Of a DNA stretch of 64,000 nucleotides, positions 25,985 to 36,293 are shown one piece after another; positions within the stretch are counted from its first letter, which is position 1, and every line of letters begins with the position of its first letter. This DNA is from Flavimobilis rhizosphaerae (GTDB lineage: Bacteria; Actinomycetota; Actinomycetes; Actinomycetales; Cellulomonadaceae). Below the pieces are notes generated by a model. The model was not told the DNA's origin. It saw only the letters and a list, made by a program, of their open reading frames with translations, and searched no databases. The stretch lies in assembly GCF_014852685.1 (NCBI RefSeq), contig NZ_JACZDF010000005.1, positions 62,001-126,000 of the forward strand, in the 5' to 3' direction. Position numbers and translations under genes: made by a program.

Positions 25985-27841
25985 GTGACCTCGACGACCA
26001 ACCCGCGCCGCCCCGTCGCGCTCACGGGCTCGCGACTGCGCCGCTCCCTCGCGCTCATGGGTCGTGGTCTGCGCGCGCAACCCTGGCTGTACACGTGGAC
26101 GATCGCCGTGTCGGGGCTCGCGGGCGTCCTCACGGTCGAGATCTCGACGCGGCTGGGGCGTGCGACCGACGAGGTCGTCGTCCCGGCGCTCACGGGAGCA
26201 CCGACGACCTCGGCGACGGTGTGGCTCGGCGTCGCGGGGCTCGCGCTCGTCGCGATCCTCAACGCGGTCGCGGTGGCGGGGCGACGTATCGGTGCGGGCA
26301 TGGGGTACGCACGGCTCGGTGCGGAGCACCGCCGTAACCTCGCGCACCGGTACCTCGAGCTTCCCGTCGCATGGCACCGGGGTCGTCCGACGGGTCGGCT
26401 GCTCGCGCACGTGAGCTCGGACGCGGAGGCAGCGACCGGCGTGTTCAACCCGCTGCCGTTCGCGCTCGGTGTGGCGCTCATGCTCGTCGTTGCGGCGGTG
26501 CGTCTCGTGACGGTCGACCCCTGGCTCGCGGCGGCGGCGTTCGCGGTGCTGCCGGCCGTCATGGTCGTCAATGCGGTGTTCCAGCGGCGAATGTCGCCGG
26601 CGGTGACGGAGGCGCAGCGGCTCCGTGGCGACGTCTCGGACGTCGCTCACGAGAGCTTCTCGGCGGCGCTCCTCGTGAAGTCGCTCGGCACGGAGGCGCG
26701 CGAGGAGGCGCGTTTTGCGCGAGTCGCTGACGCGTCTCGTGCGGCGAACGTGCAGGTGGGGCGGGTCCGTGCGGTCTTCGACCCGGTGATCGAGCTGCTG
26801 CCGTCGCTCGGCACGCTGCTCGTCCTCGGCGTCGGGGTGTGGCGTGCGTCGGTCGGTGACGTCGGTGCGGGTGACGTCGTCGCGGCCGCGTACCTGCTCA
26901 CGCTGCTCGCGATCCCTGTGCGGGCGTTCGGCTGGGTGCTCGGCGAGCTGCCGCGCGGTCTCGTCGGGCACGAACGGATCGCCGGGGTCCTCGACGCTCC
27001 GGAGGAGATCGTGCCCGGCTCGGGTGCGCTGGCTGGCTCCGGCCCGCTCGGTGTCCGGGTCGAGGGCGTCGGGCTCGAGGTCGTGGGGCCGGACGGCCCG
27101 CTCACGCTGCTCGACGACGTGACTCTCGACGTCGCGCCCGGGGCGACGGTCGCGGTCGTCGGTGCGACGGGCGCGGGGAAGTCGACGCTCGTCGCGCTCC
27201 TCGCACGGCTCTCGGACCCGTCGCGCGGCACCGTGCGCCTGGGCGGGACGGACGTGCGATCGCTCGCGCCCGAGGCGCTTGCGGGAGCGGTGGCGTACGT
27301 GTCGCAGTCGACGTTCGTCTTCGAGGACTCCGTGCGGGCGAACGTCACGCTCATGGACGACGACGAGCCGGGGGCACCGTCGGACGAGGAGATCTGGGAC
27401 GCGCTCGAGCGCGCCCATGTCGCGGACACGGTCCGCGCGCTGCCTGACGGGCTGGACGCCCGGCTCGGGGAGCGCGGCTCGAACCTCTCGGGCGGCCAGC
27501 GACAGCGGCTCGCGATCGCCCGTGCGCTCGTGCGCCGCCCGCGGCTCCTCGTCCTCGACGACGCGACGAGCGCGCTCGACCCGCGCGTCGAGCGGGACAT
27601 CCTTCTCGGCCTCGGTGAGCGCGGCGGTCCGACGGTCGTCATCGTCGCCTACCGGGCGGCAAGCATCGCGCTCGCGAGCTCCGTCGTGCACGTCGACGCT
27701 GGGCGCGTCGTCGACGTCGGCACGCATGCCGAGCTGCTCGCACGCGACGATGGCTACGCGCGGCTCGCGACCGCGTATGCGCGGGAGACGTCGCGCCGGG
27801 CGGACGAGGCCGCCGCGGCGGGCGTCGAGGAGGACCGATGA
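25985..27841 (+). CDS. ABC exporter, degenerate-site half of a heterodimeric pair
   Basis: An integral membrane exporter half with about six membrane segments (residues about 30-310) fused to a nucleotide-binding domain. Walker A GATGAGKST is at about 393-401. The usual Asp-Glu of Walker B is Asp-Asp (about 525-526), and the switch histidine is Tyr (about 556, IVAYRAAS), so its own ATP site should hydrolyse poorly. Its signature LSGGQ is intact and would complete the partner's site. GTG 25985 was chosen as the start, but an in-frame GTG at 25922 is possible. It overlaps the partner gene by ATGA. The substrate is unknown. Confidence 0.9.
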   Translation: MTSTTNPRRPVALTGSRLRRSLALMGRGLRAQPWLYTWTIAVSGLAGVLTVEISTRLGRATDEVVVPALTGAPTTSATVWLGVAGLALVAILNAVAVAGRRIGAGMGYARLGAEHRRNLAHRYLELPVAWHRGRPTGRLLAHVSSDAEAATGVFNPLPFALGVALMLVVAAVRLVTVDPWLAAAAFAVLPAVMVVNAVFQRRMSPAVTEAQRLRGDVSDVAHESFSAALLVKSLGTEAREEARFARVADASRAANVQVGRVRAVFDPVIELLPSLGTLLVLGVGVWRASVGDVGAGDVVAAAYLLTLLAIPVRAFGWVLGELPRGLVGHERIAGVLDAPEEIVPGSGALAGSGPLGVRVEGVGLEVVGPDGPLTLLDDVTLDVAPGATVAVVGATGAGKSTLVALLARLSDPSRGTVRLGGTDVRSLAPEALAGAVAYVSQSTFVFEDSVRANVTLMDDDEPGAPSDEEIWDALERAHVADTVRALPDGLDARLGERGSNLSGGQRQRLAIARALVRRPRLLVLDDATSALDPRVERDILLGLGERGGPTVVIVAYRAASIALASSVVHVDAGRVVDVGTHAELLARDDGYARLATAYARETSRRADEAAAAGVEEDR

Positions 27842-29673
27842 GCGTGCACGAGGACAGGTCGCCGCGCGCGGCCGTGACGGACGCCGCAGGACGGATCGCG
27901 ACCGCGAGCTCTCTCGGGGTGCTCGGGACGCTCCGCGCGGGAGTGCGTGTCTCGCCCGAGCTCGTCACGGGGATCAGGCTCACGCTCCTGCTCGCGGTGC
28001 TCGCCGCGATCGGACGCGTCGTCGTGCCGGTCGCGGTCCAGCAGTCGATCGACACGGGGCTGCTCGCCGAGGGTGGCGTCGACGCGGGCCGGGTCGGGGT
28101 GCTCGTCGCGGCCGCCGCCCTCGTCCTCGTGCTCGCGGGGACGTGCTCGGCCCTCGTCAACGTGCGGCTCGTGCGACGCACCGAGGCCGGTCTGGCGACG
28201 CTGCGCGTCAAGGCGTTCCGGCACGTCCACGACCTCTCGGTGCTGTCGCAGGACTCGGAACGCCGGGGCGCGCTCGTCTCCCGCGTCACGAGCGACGTCG
28301 ACACGATCTCGATGTTCGTCCAGTGGGGCGGCATCATGCTGCTCGTCTCGACGATGCAGCTGACGGTCGCGACGGTCCTCATGGCGGCCTACTCGTGGCA
28401 GCTGACGCTCCTCGTGTGGGCGTGCTTCGTCCCGCTCGCACTCGTCCTGCCGCGCCTCCAGCGCGGGGTGAACCGGGCGTTCGCTGAGGTCCGCGCTGCG
28501 ATGGGCGGCGTGCTCGGCACGGTGTCGGAGGCGGTGCTCGGCGCAGAGACGATCAGGGCTCACGCGGCCCAGGCACGCACCCGCCGGCGTGTCGACGCCG
28601 CGGTCGCCGGGCACCGCGATGCGCAGGTCCGTGCGCAGGTGCGGGTCGCGTCGGTGTTCTCGGGCGGGATGCTCGTGAGTAACCTCGTGCTCGTCGCGGT
28701 CGTCGTCGCGGGGAGCTTCCTCGGTATGGCGGGCGAGGTCTCGCTCGGACGCCTGCTCGCGTTCCTCTTCCTCGTCCAGCTCTTTACGGGCCCGGTCCAG
28801 CTCGCGACGGAGGTCCTCAACGAGCTCCAGAACGCGGTCGCCGGATGGCGTCGGGTCCTCGCGGTCCTTGAGACACCGGTGACGGTCGCGGACCCGCCCG
28901 ACGGCGAGGTCTCACCTCGCGGTCCGGCGACGGTCGAGCTCCGCGGGGTGTCGTACGCGTACCCGGACGGCCCGACGGTGCTCGACGCCGTGGACCTCAC
29001 GCTCCCGCCCCGCACGCGGGTGGCCGTCGTCGGGCGCACGGGCTCGGGCAAGACAACGCTGGCGAAGCTCGTCGCGCGGCTCATGGACCCGAGCACGGGC
29101 CAGATCCTCCTCGACGGCACGGACCTCCGTCGGCTGCGGAGCGCGAGCCTGCGTGCGCGGGTCGTGCTCGTACCGCAGGAGGGCTTCCTCTTCGACGGGA
29201 CGCTCGCAGAGAACATCGCGTACGGCGCACGTGACCTCGCGCCCGGCCAGGACGTCCGCCCGCTCGTCGAGGACGCGATCGTCTCGCTGGGGCTCGCCGA
29301 CTGGGTCGCGGACCGCCCCGGCGGTCTCGACGCGCCGGTCGGGCAGCGGGGCGAGGCGCTGTCGGCGGGGGAGCGACAGCTCGTCGCGCTCGCCCGCGCG
29401 TACCTCGCCAAGGCCGACCTCCTCGTGCTCGACGAGGCGACGAGCGCCGTGGACCCGGCGACCGAGGTGCGCGTCGCGCGCGCGTTCGAGCAGCTCGCGG
29501 CGGGGCGTTCGACGGTGACGATCGCGCACCGGCTCTCGACGGCGGAAGCCGCGGACCTCGTCGTCGTCGTCGATGCGGGGAAGGTCGTCGAGGTGGGCCA
29601 CCACTCGGAGCTCGTCGCGAGCGGGGGCGTGTACGCGCGGATGCACGAGGCGTGGATCGCCCAGACACGGTGA
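27838..29673 (+). CDS. ABC exporter, catalytic half of a heterodimeric pair
   Basis: A 611-residue fused membrane/nucleotide-binding exporter half. Walker [10 protein letters not shown] (399-407), Walker [12 protein letters not shown] with the catalytic Glu, and the switch His in TIAHRLS are all canonical, but the signature is LSAGE (508-512) in place of LSGGQ. With the upstream gene this gives one good and one degenerate composite ATP site, the layout of TM287/288, TmrAB and TAP. The ATGA overlap with the partner predicts balanced synthesis. It could export a peptide, lipid or drug-like compound, and nothing nearby identifies the cargo. Confidence 0.92.
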   Translation: MSVHEDRSPRAAVTDAAGRIATASSLGVLGTLRAGVRVSPELVTGIRLTLLLAVLAAIGRVVVPVAVQQSIDTGLLAEGGVDAGRVGVLVAAAALVLVLAGTCSALVNVRLVRRTEAGLATLRVKAFRHVHDLSVLSQDSERRGALVSRVTSDVDTISMFVQWGGIMLLVSTMQLTVATVLMAAYSWQLTLLVWACFVPLALVLPRLQRGVNRAFAEVRAAMGGVLGTVSEAVLGAETIRAHAAQARTRRRVDAAVAGHRDAQVRAQVRVASVFSGGMLVSNLVLVAVVVAGSFLGMAGEVSLGRLLAFLFLVQLFTGPVQLATEVLNELQNAVAGWRRVLAVLETPVTVADPPDGEVSPRGPATVELRGVSYAYPDGPTVLDAVDLTLPPRTRVAVVGRTGSGKTTLAKLVARLMDPSTGQILLDGTDLRRLRSASLRARVVLVPQEGFLFDGTLAENIAYGARDLAPGQDVRPLVEDAIVSLGLADWVADRPGGLDAPVGQRGEALSAGERQLVALARAYLAKADLLVLDEATSAVDPATEVRVARAFEQLAAGRSTVTIAHRLSTAEAADLVVVVDAGKVVEVGHHSELVASGGVYARMHEAWIAQTR

Positions 29674-29698
29674 GCGGGTGCGTGGGATGATCCGACGC

Positions 29699-30082
29699 GT
29701 GACCGAACACTCCACCGCCGCCCCCCGGCTCGACGCCGCCGTCGCGAGCCGTCTCAAGCGCGACGACGCGGGCCTCGTCGCCGCGATCGTCCAGCAGCAC
29801 GACACGGGTGAGGTGCTCATGCTCGGCTGGATGGACGACGAGGCGCTCCGGCGCACGCTCACGGAGGGTCGCGTGACGTTCTGGTCGCGGTCGCGGCAGG
29901 AGTACTGGCGCAAGGGCGACACGTCGGGCCACGTCCAGCACGTGCGCTCGGTCGCGCTCGACTGCGATGGCGACGCTCTTCTCGTCCGCGTCGAGCAGGT
30001 GGGTGCCGCGTGCCACACCGGCACACGCACGTGCTTCGAGGCTGGCGGGGACCTCCGTGCGGCCGTCGGAGGTGCAGTATGA
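29699..30082 (+). CDS. hisI: Phosphoribosyl-AMP cyclohydrolase HisI
   Basis: A single-domain cyclohydrolase of 127 residues that opens the purine ring of PR-AMP in the third step of histidine synthesis. Zinc cysteines are Cys89, Cys105 and Cys112 ([12 protein letters not shown]), and the metal-binding acids lie in [10 protein letters not shown]. The [18 protein letters not shown] segment is the family hallmark. It has no HisE fusion. GTG 29699 lies 7 nt after a GATGAT box, while ATG 29687 is an in-frame alternative. trpE overlaps the stop by ATGA, so histidine and tryptophan genes are coupled here, a common actinobacterial order. Confidence 0.95.
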   Translation: MTEHSTAAPRLDAAVASRLKRDDAGLVAAIVQQHDTGEVLMLGWMDDEALRRTLTEGRVTFWSRSRQEYWRKGDTSGHVQHVRSVALDCDGDALLVRVEQVGAACHTGTRTCFEAGGDLRAAVGGAV

Positions 30083-31650
30083 GCGCTGTGCAGGGCCCGG
30101 GCGACCAGCTCGCCTGGGGTGCGACCTGGCCGTCCCGCGAGGACTTCGTGGCGCTCGCCGCGGAGCACCACCGGGTCATCCCGGTCGTGCGACGTCTGCT
30201 CGTCGACGACGTCACGCCGGTGTCGCTCTACCGCACCCTGGCGGAGGGTGAGCCGGGCACGTTCATCATGGAGTCCGCGCCGATCGGCGGCGGCTGGTCG
30301 CGCTGGTCGTTCGTCGGGGTGCGGTCGCGCGCGACCCTCACGGTCGACGGTGACGAGGCGCGCTGGCTCGGCGACGTCCCCGAGGGGGTGCCCGCGCACG
30401 GCGACGTGCTCGACGTCCTGGGGCGCACGCTCGAGGTGCTCGCGACCCCGCGCATCGAGGGGCTGCCGCCGTTCACCGGTGGCCTGGCGGGCTCGCTCGG
30501 CTGGGACGTCGTCCGGCACTGGGAGCCGACGCTCGTGCGGTCGACGCCGACCGAGGTCGACGTCCCGGAGGTCGCGCTGTGCCTCGCGTCGGACGTCGCG
30601 GCGGTTGATCACCTCACCGGCTCGGTGTGGCTCGTCGCCAACGCGATCAACTATGACGCGACGGACGAGCGCGTCGACGAGGCCTACGCGGACGCGCTCG
30701 CACGGCTCGACGCGATGGAGCGCAAGCTCGTCGAGGGGCGCGGCACGAGTGCCGAGGTGCCGGTCGTCCTCGGCGACGCGCCCGAGCCGCAGCTCGAGTT
30801 CCGGACGGCGCGCGCGGACTTCGAAGCTGCGGTCGACGCGGCGAAGGCCGCGATCGTCGACGGCGAGGTCTTCCAGGTCGTCCTCTCGCAGCGGCTCGAC
30901 CTCGACTGCCCGGCCTCGCCGCTCGACGTCTACCGGACGCTGCGGACGATCAACCCAAGCCCCTACATGTACTACTTCGAGCTCACGGACGCGGCCGGCG
31001 GCCGGTTCGCCGTCGTCGGCTCGAGCCCGGAGACGCTCGTGAGCGTCCAGGACGGCCGTGTGACGACGTTCCCCATCGCGGGCTCGCGGCCGCGTGGAGC
31101 GACGCCCGAGGAGGATGTGGCGCTCGAGAAGGAGTTGCTCGCAGATCCCAAGGAGCGCTCCGAGCACGTCATGCTCGTCGACCTCTCGCGCAACGATCTC
31201 GTCAAGGTGTGCGTGCCGACGTCGGTCGAGGTCGTCGAGCTCATGGCAGTGCGCCGCTTCAGCCACATCATGCACATCTGCTCGACGGTCGTCGGGCGGC
31301 TGCGGGAGGGCGCGACGGCGCTGCAGGCGTTCACGGCGACGTTCCCGGCGGGCACGCTCTCGGGTGCACCGAAGCCGCGGGCGATCGCACTCATCGACGA
31401 GCTCGAGCCCGCAGCGCGGGGCGTCTACGGCGGCTGCGTCGGCTACCTCGACCTCGCAGGCAACATGGACATGGCGATCGCGATCCGTACGGCGGTCGTG
31501 CGCGACGGACGTGCGAGCGTCCAGGCGGGCGCGGGCATCGTCGCAGACTCGGTCCCGGCGACCGAGTACGAGGAGACGCGGTCGAAGGCCGCGGCGGCGG
31601 TCCGGGCCGTCCAGCTCGCGTCGCGTCTTGTGCCGGTGCGCCGTGGCTGA
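30079..31650 (+). CDS. trpE: Anthranilate synthase component I TrpE
   Basis: The chorismate-using subunit of anthranilate synthase, 523 residues, which needs the TrpG glutaminase encoded elsewhere. The chorismate-binding half shows [29 protein letters not shown], the VGSSPETLV motif, IAGSRPRG and the GAPKPRA segment. The N-terminal [17 protein letters not shown] is the region that binds tryptophan for feedback inhibition in this family. Allosteric control is therefore likely, and no attenuator leader precedes it because the start overlaps hisI. The next gene begins inside its last codons. Confidence 0.96.
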   Translation: MSAVQGPGDQLAWGATWPSREDFVALAAEHHRVIPVVRRLLVDDVTPVSLYRTLAEGEPGTFIMESAPIGGGWSRWSFVGVRSRATLTVDGDEARWLGDVPEGVPAHGDVLDVLGRTLEVLATPRIEGLPPFTGGLAGSLGWDVVRHWEPTLVRSTPTEVDVPEVALCLASDVAAVDHLTGSVWLVANAINYDATDERVDEAYADALARLDAMERKLVEGRGTSAEVPVVLGDAPEPQLEFRTARADFEAAVDAAKAAIVDGEVFQVVLSQRLDLDCPASPLDVYRTLRTINPSPYMYYFELTDAAGGRFAVVGSSPETLVSVQDGRVTTFPIAGSRPRGATPEEDVALEKELLADPKERSEHVMLVDLSRNDLVKVCVPTSVEVVELMAVRRFSHIMHICSTVVGRLREGATALQAFTATFPAGTLSGAPKPRAIALIDELEPAARGVYGGCVGYLDLAGNMDMAIAIRTAVVRDGRASVQAGAGIVADSVPATEYEETRSKAAAAVRAVQLASRLVPVRRG

Positions 31651-32257
31651 GCGCGTGCGCGGAGCGTCGCGACGCACGACGGTGCTCGGCGCCGTCGCGC
31701 TCGGGACGGGTCTGCTCGCGGTGTCGGCGCCGGTGTGGATCTCCGCGACGGGGTCGAGCGCGCTGTCGTCGGCGGTCGAGGTCACGGTGACGGGCGGGAC
31801 GGCTGCGCCGGGGGTCCAGGCGGCGGGCCTCGTCCTGCTCGCGGCGGCTGCGGCGTCGCTCCTCGTCGGGCGGCTCGGTGGTCTGGTCGTCGCCGGTGTC
31901 GTCGCTCTCGGTGGTGCGGTCGCGCTCGTCGCGTCGCTCCCGGTGCTGACGTCGCCCGCGGGGGCGGCACGTTCGGCGGCGTCCGCGGCGACGGGGGTCG
32001 ACGTGCTCGTCACGGAGCCCCAGGTTGCGGCGGTCGCGTGGGCTGCTCCGGTGTTCGGGGTGCTTGCGCTCGTCGTCGCGGTCGCGGCGGCGCTCGGCGC
32101 AGGAGGGTGGCGCACGGGCTCGCGCCGGCACGAGCGTGCGAGCGCGCCGCGGGCTGCGTCCGCCGTCGCAGACGCAGCGCCCGATCTCGCCGACCTGTGG
32201 GACGCGCCCGAGGGTGACGAGCCGGACGTGGCCGACAACGGCTCGGAGCGGCGCTGA
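31643..32257 (+). CDS. Trp biosynthesis-associated membrane protein (TIGR02234 family)
   Basis: A 204-residue membrane protein with four hydrophobic segments (about 14-36, 54-76, 78-98 and 126-152) and an acidic, probably cytosolic tail. Proteins of this family occur next to trp genes across actinobacteria and their function is unknown. The start GTG 31643 overlaps the trpE end by 8 nt, so it is translated together with TrpE. Its composition (Ala, Val, Gly and Leu in most positions of the segments) is as expected. The context, rather than any motif, defines it. Confidence 0.8.
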   Translation: MAERVRGASRRTTVLGAVALGTGLLAVSAPVWISATGSSALSSAVEVTVTGGTAAPGVQAAGLVLLAAAAASLLVGRLGGLVVAGVVALGGAVALVASLPVLTSPAGAARSAASAATGVDVLVTEPQVAAVAWAAPVFGVLALVVAVAAALGAGGWRTGSRRHERASAPRAASAVADAAPDLADLWDAPEGDEPDVADNGSERR

Positions 32258-32305
32258 CCGGCGACCTCCCGGGCGGACGTGACGACGTGAGCGCCGCCCG
32301 CGCGC

Positions 32306-32311
32306 TACCCT
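32306..32311 (+). promoter_or_regulatory. -10 box before the HGxxPAAW-type gene
   Basis: TACCCT, 6 nt before the ATG at 32318, an internal leaderless promoter in the trp region. Confidence 0.45.
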
Positions 32312-32317
32312 GTGCGC

Positions 32318-32587
32318 ATGGCTGACAACATCTCGTCGGGTGCCTCGGAGCGCCTGTACCTCCCGCCCGCGGCCCCGAACGACAACCACGGGCACACGAC
32401 GGCGTCGTGGACGCTCGTCGTCCTCGTCCTCATCGGTGTCGCGATCGCGGCCGGTGCGGTCGTCGCGTCACTTCCGTGGCTCTTCTGGGTCGGCATGGGC
32501 GTCGTCGCACTCGGCATCGTTTCCGGCAAGGTGCTCCAGGTCCTCGGTCACGGGCAGCCGTCCGAGGCCGAGCGCGCCCGCGCGTGA
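32318..32587 (+). CDS. Small membrane protein of the HGxxPAAW type
   Basis: An 89-residue protein with two hydrophobic segments (about 27-47 and 50-68) after a short N-terminal region containing NHGHTTASW, which matches the His-Gly...Trp signature of small actinobacterial proteins found between trpE and trpC. The function is unknown. ATG 32318 follows a TACCCT box at 6 nt. An in-frame GTG at 32312 would add only two residues. The stop overlaps the next gene by GTGA. Confidence 0.75.
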   Translation: MADNISSGASERLYLPPAAPNDNHGHTTASWTLVVLVLIGVAIAAGAVVASLPWLFWVGMGVVALGIVSGKVLQVLGHGQPSEAERARA

Positions 32588-33153
32588 GCACTCCGGGCTG
32601 GTCCGGCGCGGGGAACGGGTCCGACGGTACGCCCTCGGACCCGTTCGCGACGCCGTCGGGCAGCGCGTCGACGGGCCAGCAGCACGAGGCACAGCCGCAG
32701 TACGGCCAGCAGCCCTACGGTCAGCAGCCGTACGGACAGGCGCCTTACGGTCAGCAGCCCTACGGACAGGCGCCTTACGGTCAGCAGCCTTACGGGCAGG
32801 CTGCCTACGGTCAGCAGCCCTATGGTGCCCCGTTTGGGATGAACCGCCCCCAAGAGAAGAACTCGCTCGGCGTCATCGCCCTCGTCTGCGGCATCGCGGC
32901 CTTCCTCGGCTTCGGACCTCTCACCGGGATCCCCGCGATCATCGTCGGCGTGCTGTCGCGACGCGCTGCGGACCAGGGGCTCGCCGACAACCGTGGTCTC
33001 GGTACCGCGGGCCTGTGGCTCGGGGTCGCCGCATGCGTCCTCTTCGTGCTCCTCGTCATCGCCTACATCGCTCTCATCGGCTTCGCGCTCCAGGGCGCCG
33101 GGGGCCTGGAGGGCTTCTTCGAGACGCTGGAGACGGGCTCGACGAGCTTCTGA
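32584..33153 (+). CDS. DUF4190-type membrane protein with PYGQQ repeats
   Basis: A 189-residue protein. The N-terminal 80 residues are low in complexity and dominated by repeats of [10 protein letters not shown]. The rest is a two-segment membrane domain (about 97-130 and 143-170), the layout of DUF4190 proteins. The Tyr/Gln/Gly-rich head resembles the disordered regions of actinobacterial membrane proteins that cluster or bind partners, but no role is known. It starts with GTG 32584 overlapping the upstream stop, so the two small membrane proteins are co-expressed. A terminator hairpin follows. Confidence 0.78.
   Translation: MSTPGWSGAGNGSDGTPSDPFATPSGSASTGQQHEAQPQYGQQPYGQQPYGQAPYGQQPYGQAPYGQQPYGQAAYGQQPYGAPFGMNRPQEKNSLGVIALVCGIAAFLGFGPLTGIPAIIVGVLSRRAADQGLADNRGLGTAGLWLGVAACVLFVLLVIAYIALIGFALQGAGGLEGFFETLETGSTSF
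32697..32826 (+). repeat. Tandem 15-nt coding repeats ([10 protein letters not shown])
   Basis: About eight imperfect units encode Pro-Tyr-Gly-Gln-Gln or Ala variants inside the DUF4190-type gene. The codon changes between units (TAC CCT/CCC/CCG choices) show it is not newly expanded. Confidence 0.8.
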
Positions 33154-33172
33154 CGTCCTCGCACACGCTCGT

Positions 33173-33203
33173 CGCGCGGCTGCCGGATCTCGGCAGCCGC
33201 GCG
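33173..33203 (+). terminator. Terminator after the DUF4190-type gene
   Basis: A perfect 12-bp GC-rich stem with a 7-nt loop (33185-33191), 20 nt after the stop. It separates the membrane-protein genes from trpC. Confidence 0.75.
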
Positions 33204-33285
33204 TCGTCGTCCCCGGGCGATCGCCCCGGGCCCTCGGTCGGTTCCCGGCAGGCGGACGGTGGCGTGGACCACTCTCGAGCGGCCC

Positions 33286-33291
33286 TACGAT
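33286..33291 (+). promoter_or_regulatory. -10 box of trpC
   Basis: TACGAT, 32 nt before the trpC ATG, with a GAGGGAAGGGG ribosome binding site between. No Trp-rich leader peptide or T-box is visible in the 170-nt gap. Confidence 0.5.
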
Positions 33292-33323
33292 GGAGCCAAC
33301 ATCAGCCGAGGGAAGGGGCAGAC

Positions 33324-34148
33324 ATGTCGGACGGACGGACCGTGCTCGACGACATCGTCGCGGGAGTCCGCGAGGACCTCGCCGCCCGCGAGGCGCTGAC
33401 GACTCTCGACCAGCTCAAGGAGCGTGCCGCGCGTCAGCCCGGCGCGATCGACTGCGTGCCCCGCCTGCGGCTCGAGGACGGTGTCGCGGTCATCAGCGAG
33501 GTCAAGCGCTCGAGCCCGTCGAAGGGCGCGCTCGCGCAGATCTCCGATCCTGCGGCGCTCGCCGCGGAGTACGAGGCGGGTGGCGCTTCGATGATCTCGG
33601 TGCTCACGGAGGAGCGACGCTTCAAGGGCACGCTCGCGGACCTCGCAGCTGTCCGTGCGCGCGTCGACGTCCCGGTGCTCCGGAAGGACTTCGTCGTCAC
33701 GCCCTACCAGGTGTGGGAGGCGCGCGCCTTCGGCGCCGACATGGTCCTCCTCATCGTCGCGGCGCTTGAGCAGACGGTGCTCGAGTCGCTCACGGAGCGC
33801 ATCCACTCGCTCGGCATGACCGCGCTCGTCGAGGTGCACGACGGCGAGGAGGTCGCCCGCGCGGCCGACGCAGGCGCGCGCGTCATCGGCGTCAACGCGC
33901 GCAACCTCAAAACGCTCGAGGTCGACCGGGAGACGTTCTCCCGGGTCTCCCCGCTCATCCCTGACGGCATCGTGCGCATCGCCGAGTCCGGCGTGCGCGG
34001 CCCGCACGACGTCGTCGACTACGCTCGCGCTGGCGCGGATGCGGTGCTCGTGGGGGAGGCGCTTGTCACGGACGCGTCCCCGCGCGAGTCGGTCGCGGCT
34101 CTCGTCGCCGCAGGAACACATCCGTCGGTGCGCGCGTTGCGCCACTGA
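33324..34148 (+). CDS. trpC: Indole-3-glycerol phosphate synthase TrpC
   Basis: A monofunctional (beta/alpha)8 enzyme of 274 residues that closes the indole ring in the fourth step of tryptophan synthesis. Active-site features are the Glu and Lys of [12 protein letters not shown], the Lys of VLRKDF, the Glu of [21 protein letters not shown], and the phosphate site IAESGVRGP with LVGEALV. It is not fused to TrpF. It starts a trpC-trpB-trpA-lgt run, with 88 nt to trpB. Confidence 0.96.
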   Translation: MSDGRTVLDDIVAGVREDLAAREALTTLDQLKERAARQPGAIDCVPRLRLEDGVAVISEVKRSSPSKGALAQISDPAALAAEYEAGGASMISVLTEERRFKGTLADLAAVRARVDVPVLRKDFVVTPYQVWEARAFGADMVLLIVAALEQTVLESLTERIHSLGMTALVEVHDGEEVARAADAGARVIGVNARNLKTLEVDRETFSRVSPLIPDGIVRIAESGVRGPHDVVDYARAGADAVLVGEALVTDASPRESVAALVAAGTHPSVRALRH

Positions 34149-34236
34149 ACAGCCGTCCCGGCACCGCGCCGGAACGGCACGGCACGCTCCTGTGCCGAGC
34201 GGCCCCGGCCGCACCCGCCCCGAGGAAGGATCCGAC

Positions 34237-35481
34237 GTGCCTCCGTCGCTGCAGAACATGCCCGGCCCGTACTTCGGGGAGTTCGGTGGGCGATGGGTGC
34301 CTGAGGCTCTCATCGCGGCGCTCGACGACCTCAGCGATGCCTACGCGTCCGCGAAGACGGACCCGGCCTTCCAGGCGGAGCTCGCGGAGCTGCACCGCAG
34401 CTACTCGGGCCGTCCGTCGATCCTCACCGAGGTGCCGCGCTTCGCGGCGCACGCGGGCGGTGTCCGCATCATCCTCAAGCGTGAGGACCTCAACCACACG
34501 GGCTCGCACAAGATCAACAACGTGCTCGGCCAGGCGCTCCTGACGAAGCGCATCGGCAAGACGCGCGTCATCGCGGAGACGGGCGCAGGTCAGCACGGCG
34601 TGGCGTCTGCGACGGCCGCGGCGCTGTTCGACCTCGACTGCGTCGTCTACATGGGTGAGGAGGACACGCGCCGGCAGGCGCTCAACGTCGCCCGGATGAA
34701 ACTCCTCGGCGCGACGGTCGTCCCGGTGACGTCGGGCTCGCGGACGCTCAAGGACGCGATCAACGAGGCGCTGCGCGACTGGGTGACGAACGTCGAGACG
34801 ACGAACTACCTCTTCGGCACGGCCGCGGGCCCACACCCGTTCCCCGAGCTCGTGCGCGACTTCCAGCGGATCATCGGGGTCGAGGCGCGCGAGCAGGTGC
34901 TCGCGCTCACGGGACGGCTCCCCGACGCGGTTCTCGCGTGCGTGGGCGGCGGTTCGAACGCGATCGGCATCTTCGACGCGTTCCTCGACGACGCCGACGT
35001 GCGGCTCCTCGGGCTCGAGGCCGGTGGTGACGGCGTCGAGTCGGGTCGGCACGCGTCGTCGATCACGGGTGGCGCCCCGGGGGTGCTGCACGGCGCCCGG
35101 TCGTTCCTGCTCCAGGACGAGGACGGTCAGACGAAGGAGTCGCACTCGATCTCGGCAGGACTCGACTACCCGGGCGTCGGGCCCGAGCACTCGTACCTCG
35201 CGAGCATCGGCCGCGCACAGTACGAGCCGGTGACGGACGCGGAGGCGATGGAGGCGCTGCGGCTCCTCTCGCGCACGGAGGGCATCATCCCGGCGATCGA
35301 GTCCGCGCACGCGCTGGCTGGCGCACTCCGGCTCGGCCGCGAGCTTGCGGCTCAAGGGAGGGAGGACGCGATCCTGCTCGTCAACCTGTCCGGACGCGGC
35401 GACAAGGACGTGGCGACGGCGGCGCGGTGGTTCGACCTCGTCGATGCCGACGCCGATCTCACCGAGGGAGGGGCGCAGTGA
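34237..35481 (+). CDS. trpB: Tryptophan synthase beta chain TrpB
   Basis: A PLP enzyme of 414 residues that condenses indole with serine and works as an alpha2beta2 complex with TrpA. The PLP lysine is in [11 protein letters not shown], the phosphate loop is [10 protein letters not shown], and the catalytic Glu lies in the [10 protein letters not shown] segment. The length and N-terminus ([17 protein letters not shown]) are those of the TrpB1 type that pairs with TrpA. It begins at GTG 34237 behind CGAGGAAGGA. The stop overlaps trpA by GTGA. Confidence 0.97.
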   Translation: MPPSLQNMPGPYFGEFGGRWVPEALIAALDDLSDAYASAKTDPAFQAELAELHRSYSGRPSILTEVPRFAAHAGGVRIILKREDLNHTGSHKINNVLGQALLTKRIGKTRVIAETGAGQHGVASATAAALFDLDCVVYMGEEDTRRQALNVARMKLLGATVVPVTSGSRTLKDAINEALRDWVTNVETTNYLFGTAAGPHPFPELVRDFQRIIGVEAREQVLALTGRLPDAVLACVGGGSNAIGIFDAFLDDADVRLLGLEAGGDGVESGRHASSITGGAPGVLHGARSFLLQDEDGQTKESHSISAGLDYPGVGPEHSYLASIGRAQYEPVTDAEAMEALRLLSRTEGIIPAIESAHALAGALRLGRELAAQGREDAILLVNLSGRGDKDVATAARWFDLVDADADLTEGGAQ

Positions 35482-36293
35482 GCGCGACCGCACGACGGAT
35501 CTCCGAGCTGCGCGCCGAAGGGCGTCCTGCGCTCATCGGCTATCTTCCGGTGGGCTTCCCCACGGTCGACGGATCGCTGCGGGCCGCGCGGGCGCTCGTC
35601 GAGGCGGGCGCCGACATCCTCGAGATCGGGGTGCCGTACTCGGACCCCGTCATGGACGGTTCGACGATCCAGGCGGCCGCGGTGCGCGCGCTTGACGGCG
35701 GGGTGCGCCTCACGGATCTCTTCCGGGTCGTCGAGGGCGTGGCCGACCTCGGGGCACCTGCGCTCGTCATGACGTACTTCAACCCGGTGCTGCGCTACGG
35801 CGTCGAGCGCTTCGCAGCCGACCTCGCGTCGGCGGGCGGTGCGGGGCTCATCACCCCGGACCTCATTCCTGAGGAAGCCTCAGAGTGGATCTCGGCGGCC
35901 GACGCTCACGGGCTCGACAAGGTCTTCCTCGTCGCCCCGAGCTCGACGGACGCGCGTCTTGCCTCGACGGCGGCCGCGTCGCGAGGCTTCGTGTACGCGG
36001 CCTCGACGATGGGTGTCACGGGTGAGCGGGCGACGGTGGGCCCGCGGGCCGCGGAGCTCGTCGCACGGACGCGGGCCGCTGGCGCCGAGAACGTCTGCGT
36101 CGGGCTCGGCGTCTCCCGTGCGGAGCAGGCTGCCGAGGTCGGCGCGTACGCCGACGGGGTCATCGTCGGCTCCGCCTTCGTGAGGCCCCTGCTTGAGGCG
36201 TCGTCGGAGGACGAGGGCATCGCCGCGATGGCGGCGGTCGCCCGGTCGATCGCGGGCGGCGTCCGCGCGGCCCGGACCGGCGGTGCGGCGTGA
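35478..36293 (+). CDS. trpA: Tryptophan synthase alpha chain TrpA
   Basis: The indole-releasing subunit, a 271-residue barrel. The catalytic Glu and Asp are in [14 protein letters not shown], followed by [11 protein letters not shown], the flexible loop [10 protein letters not shown] and the phosphate site GLGVS with VIVGSAFV. The start GTG overlaps trpB by 4 nt and its stop overlaps lgt by 4 nt, so stoichiometric synthesis with TrpB is expected. Confidence 0.97.
   Translation: MSATARRISELRAEGRPALIGYLPVGFPTVDGSLRAARALVEAGADILEIGVPYSDPVMDGSTIQAAAVRALDGGVRLTDLFRVVEGVADLGAPALVMTYFNPVLRYGVERFAADLASAGGAGLITPDLIPEEASEWISAADAHGLDKVFLVAPSSTDARLASTAAASRGFVYAASTMGVTGERATVGPRAAELVARTRAAGAENVCVGLGVSRAEQAAEVGAYADGVIVGSAFVRPLLEASSEDEGIAAMAAVARSIAGGVRAARTGGAA

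Noticed and set aside
33154-33323. Trp attenuator or T-box before trpC
   Set aside because: The gap holds a terminator of the upstream gene, a TACGAT box and a ribosome binding site, but no Trp-codon leader peptide or T-box sequence.
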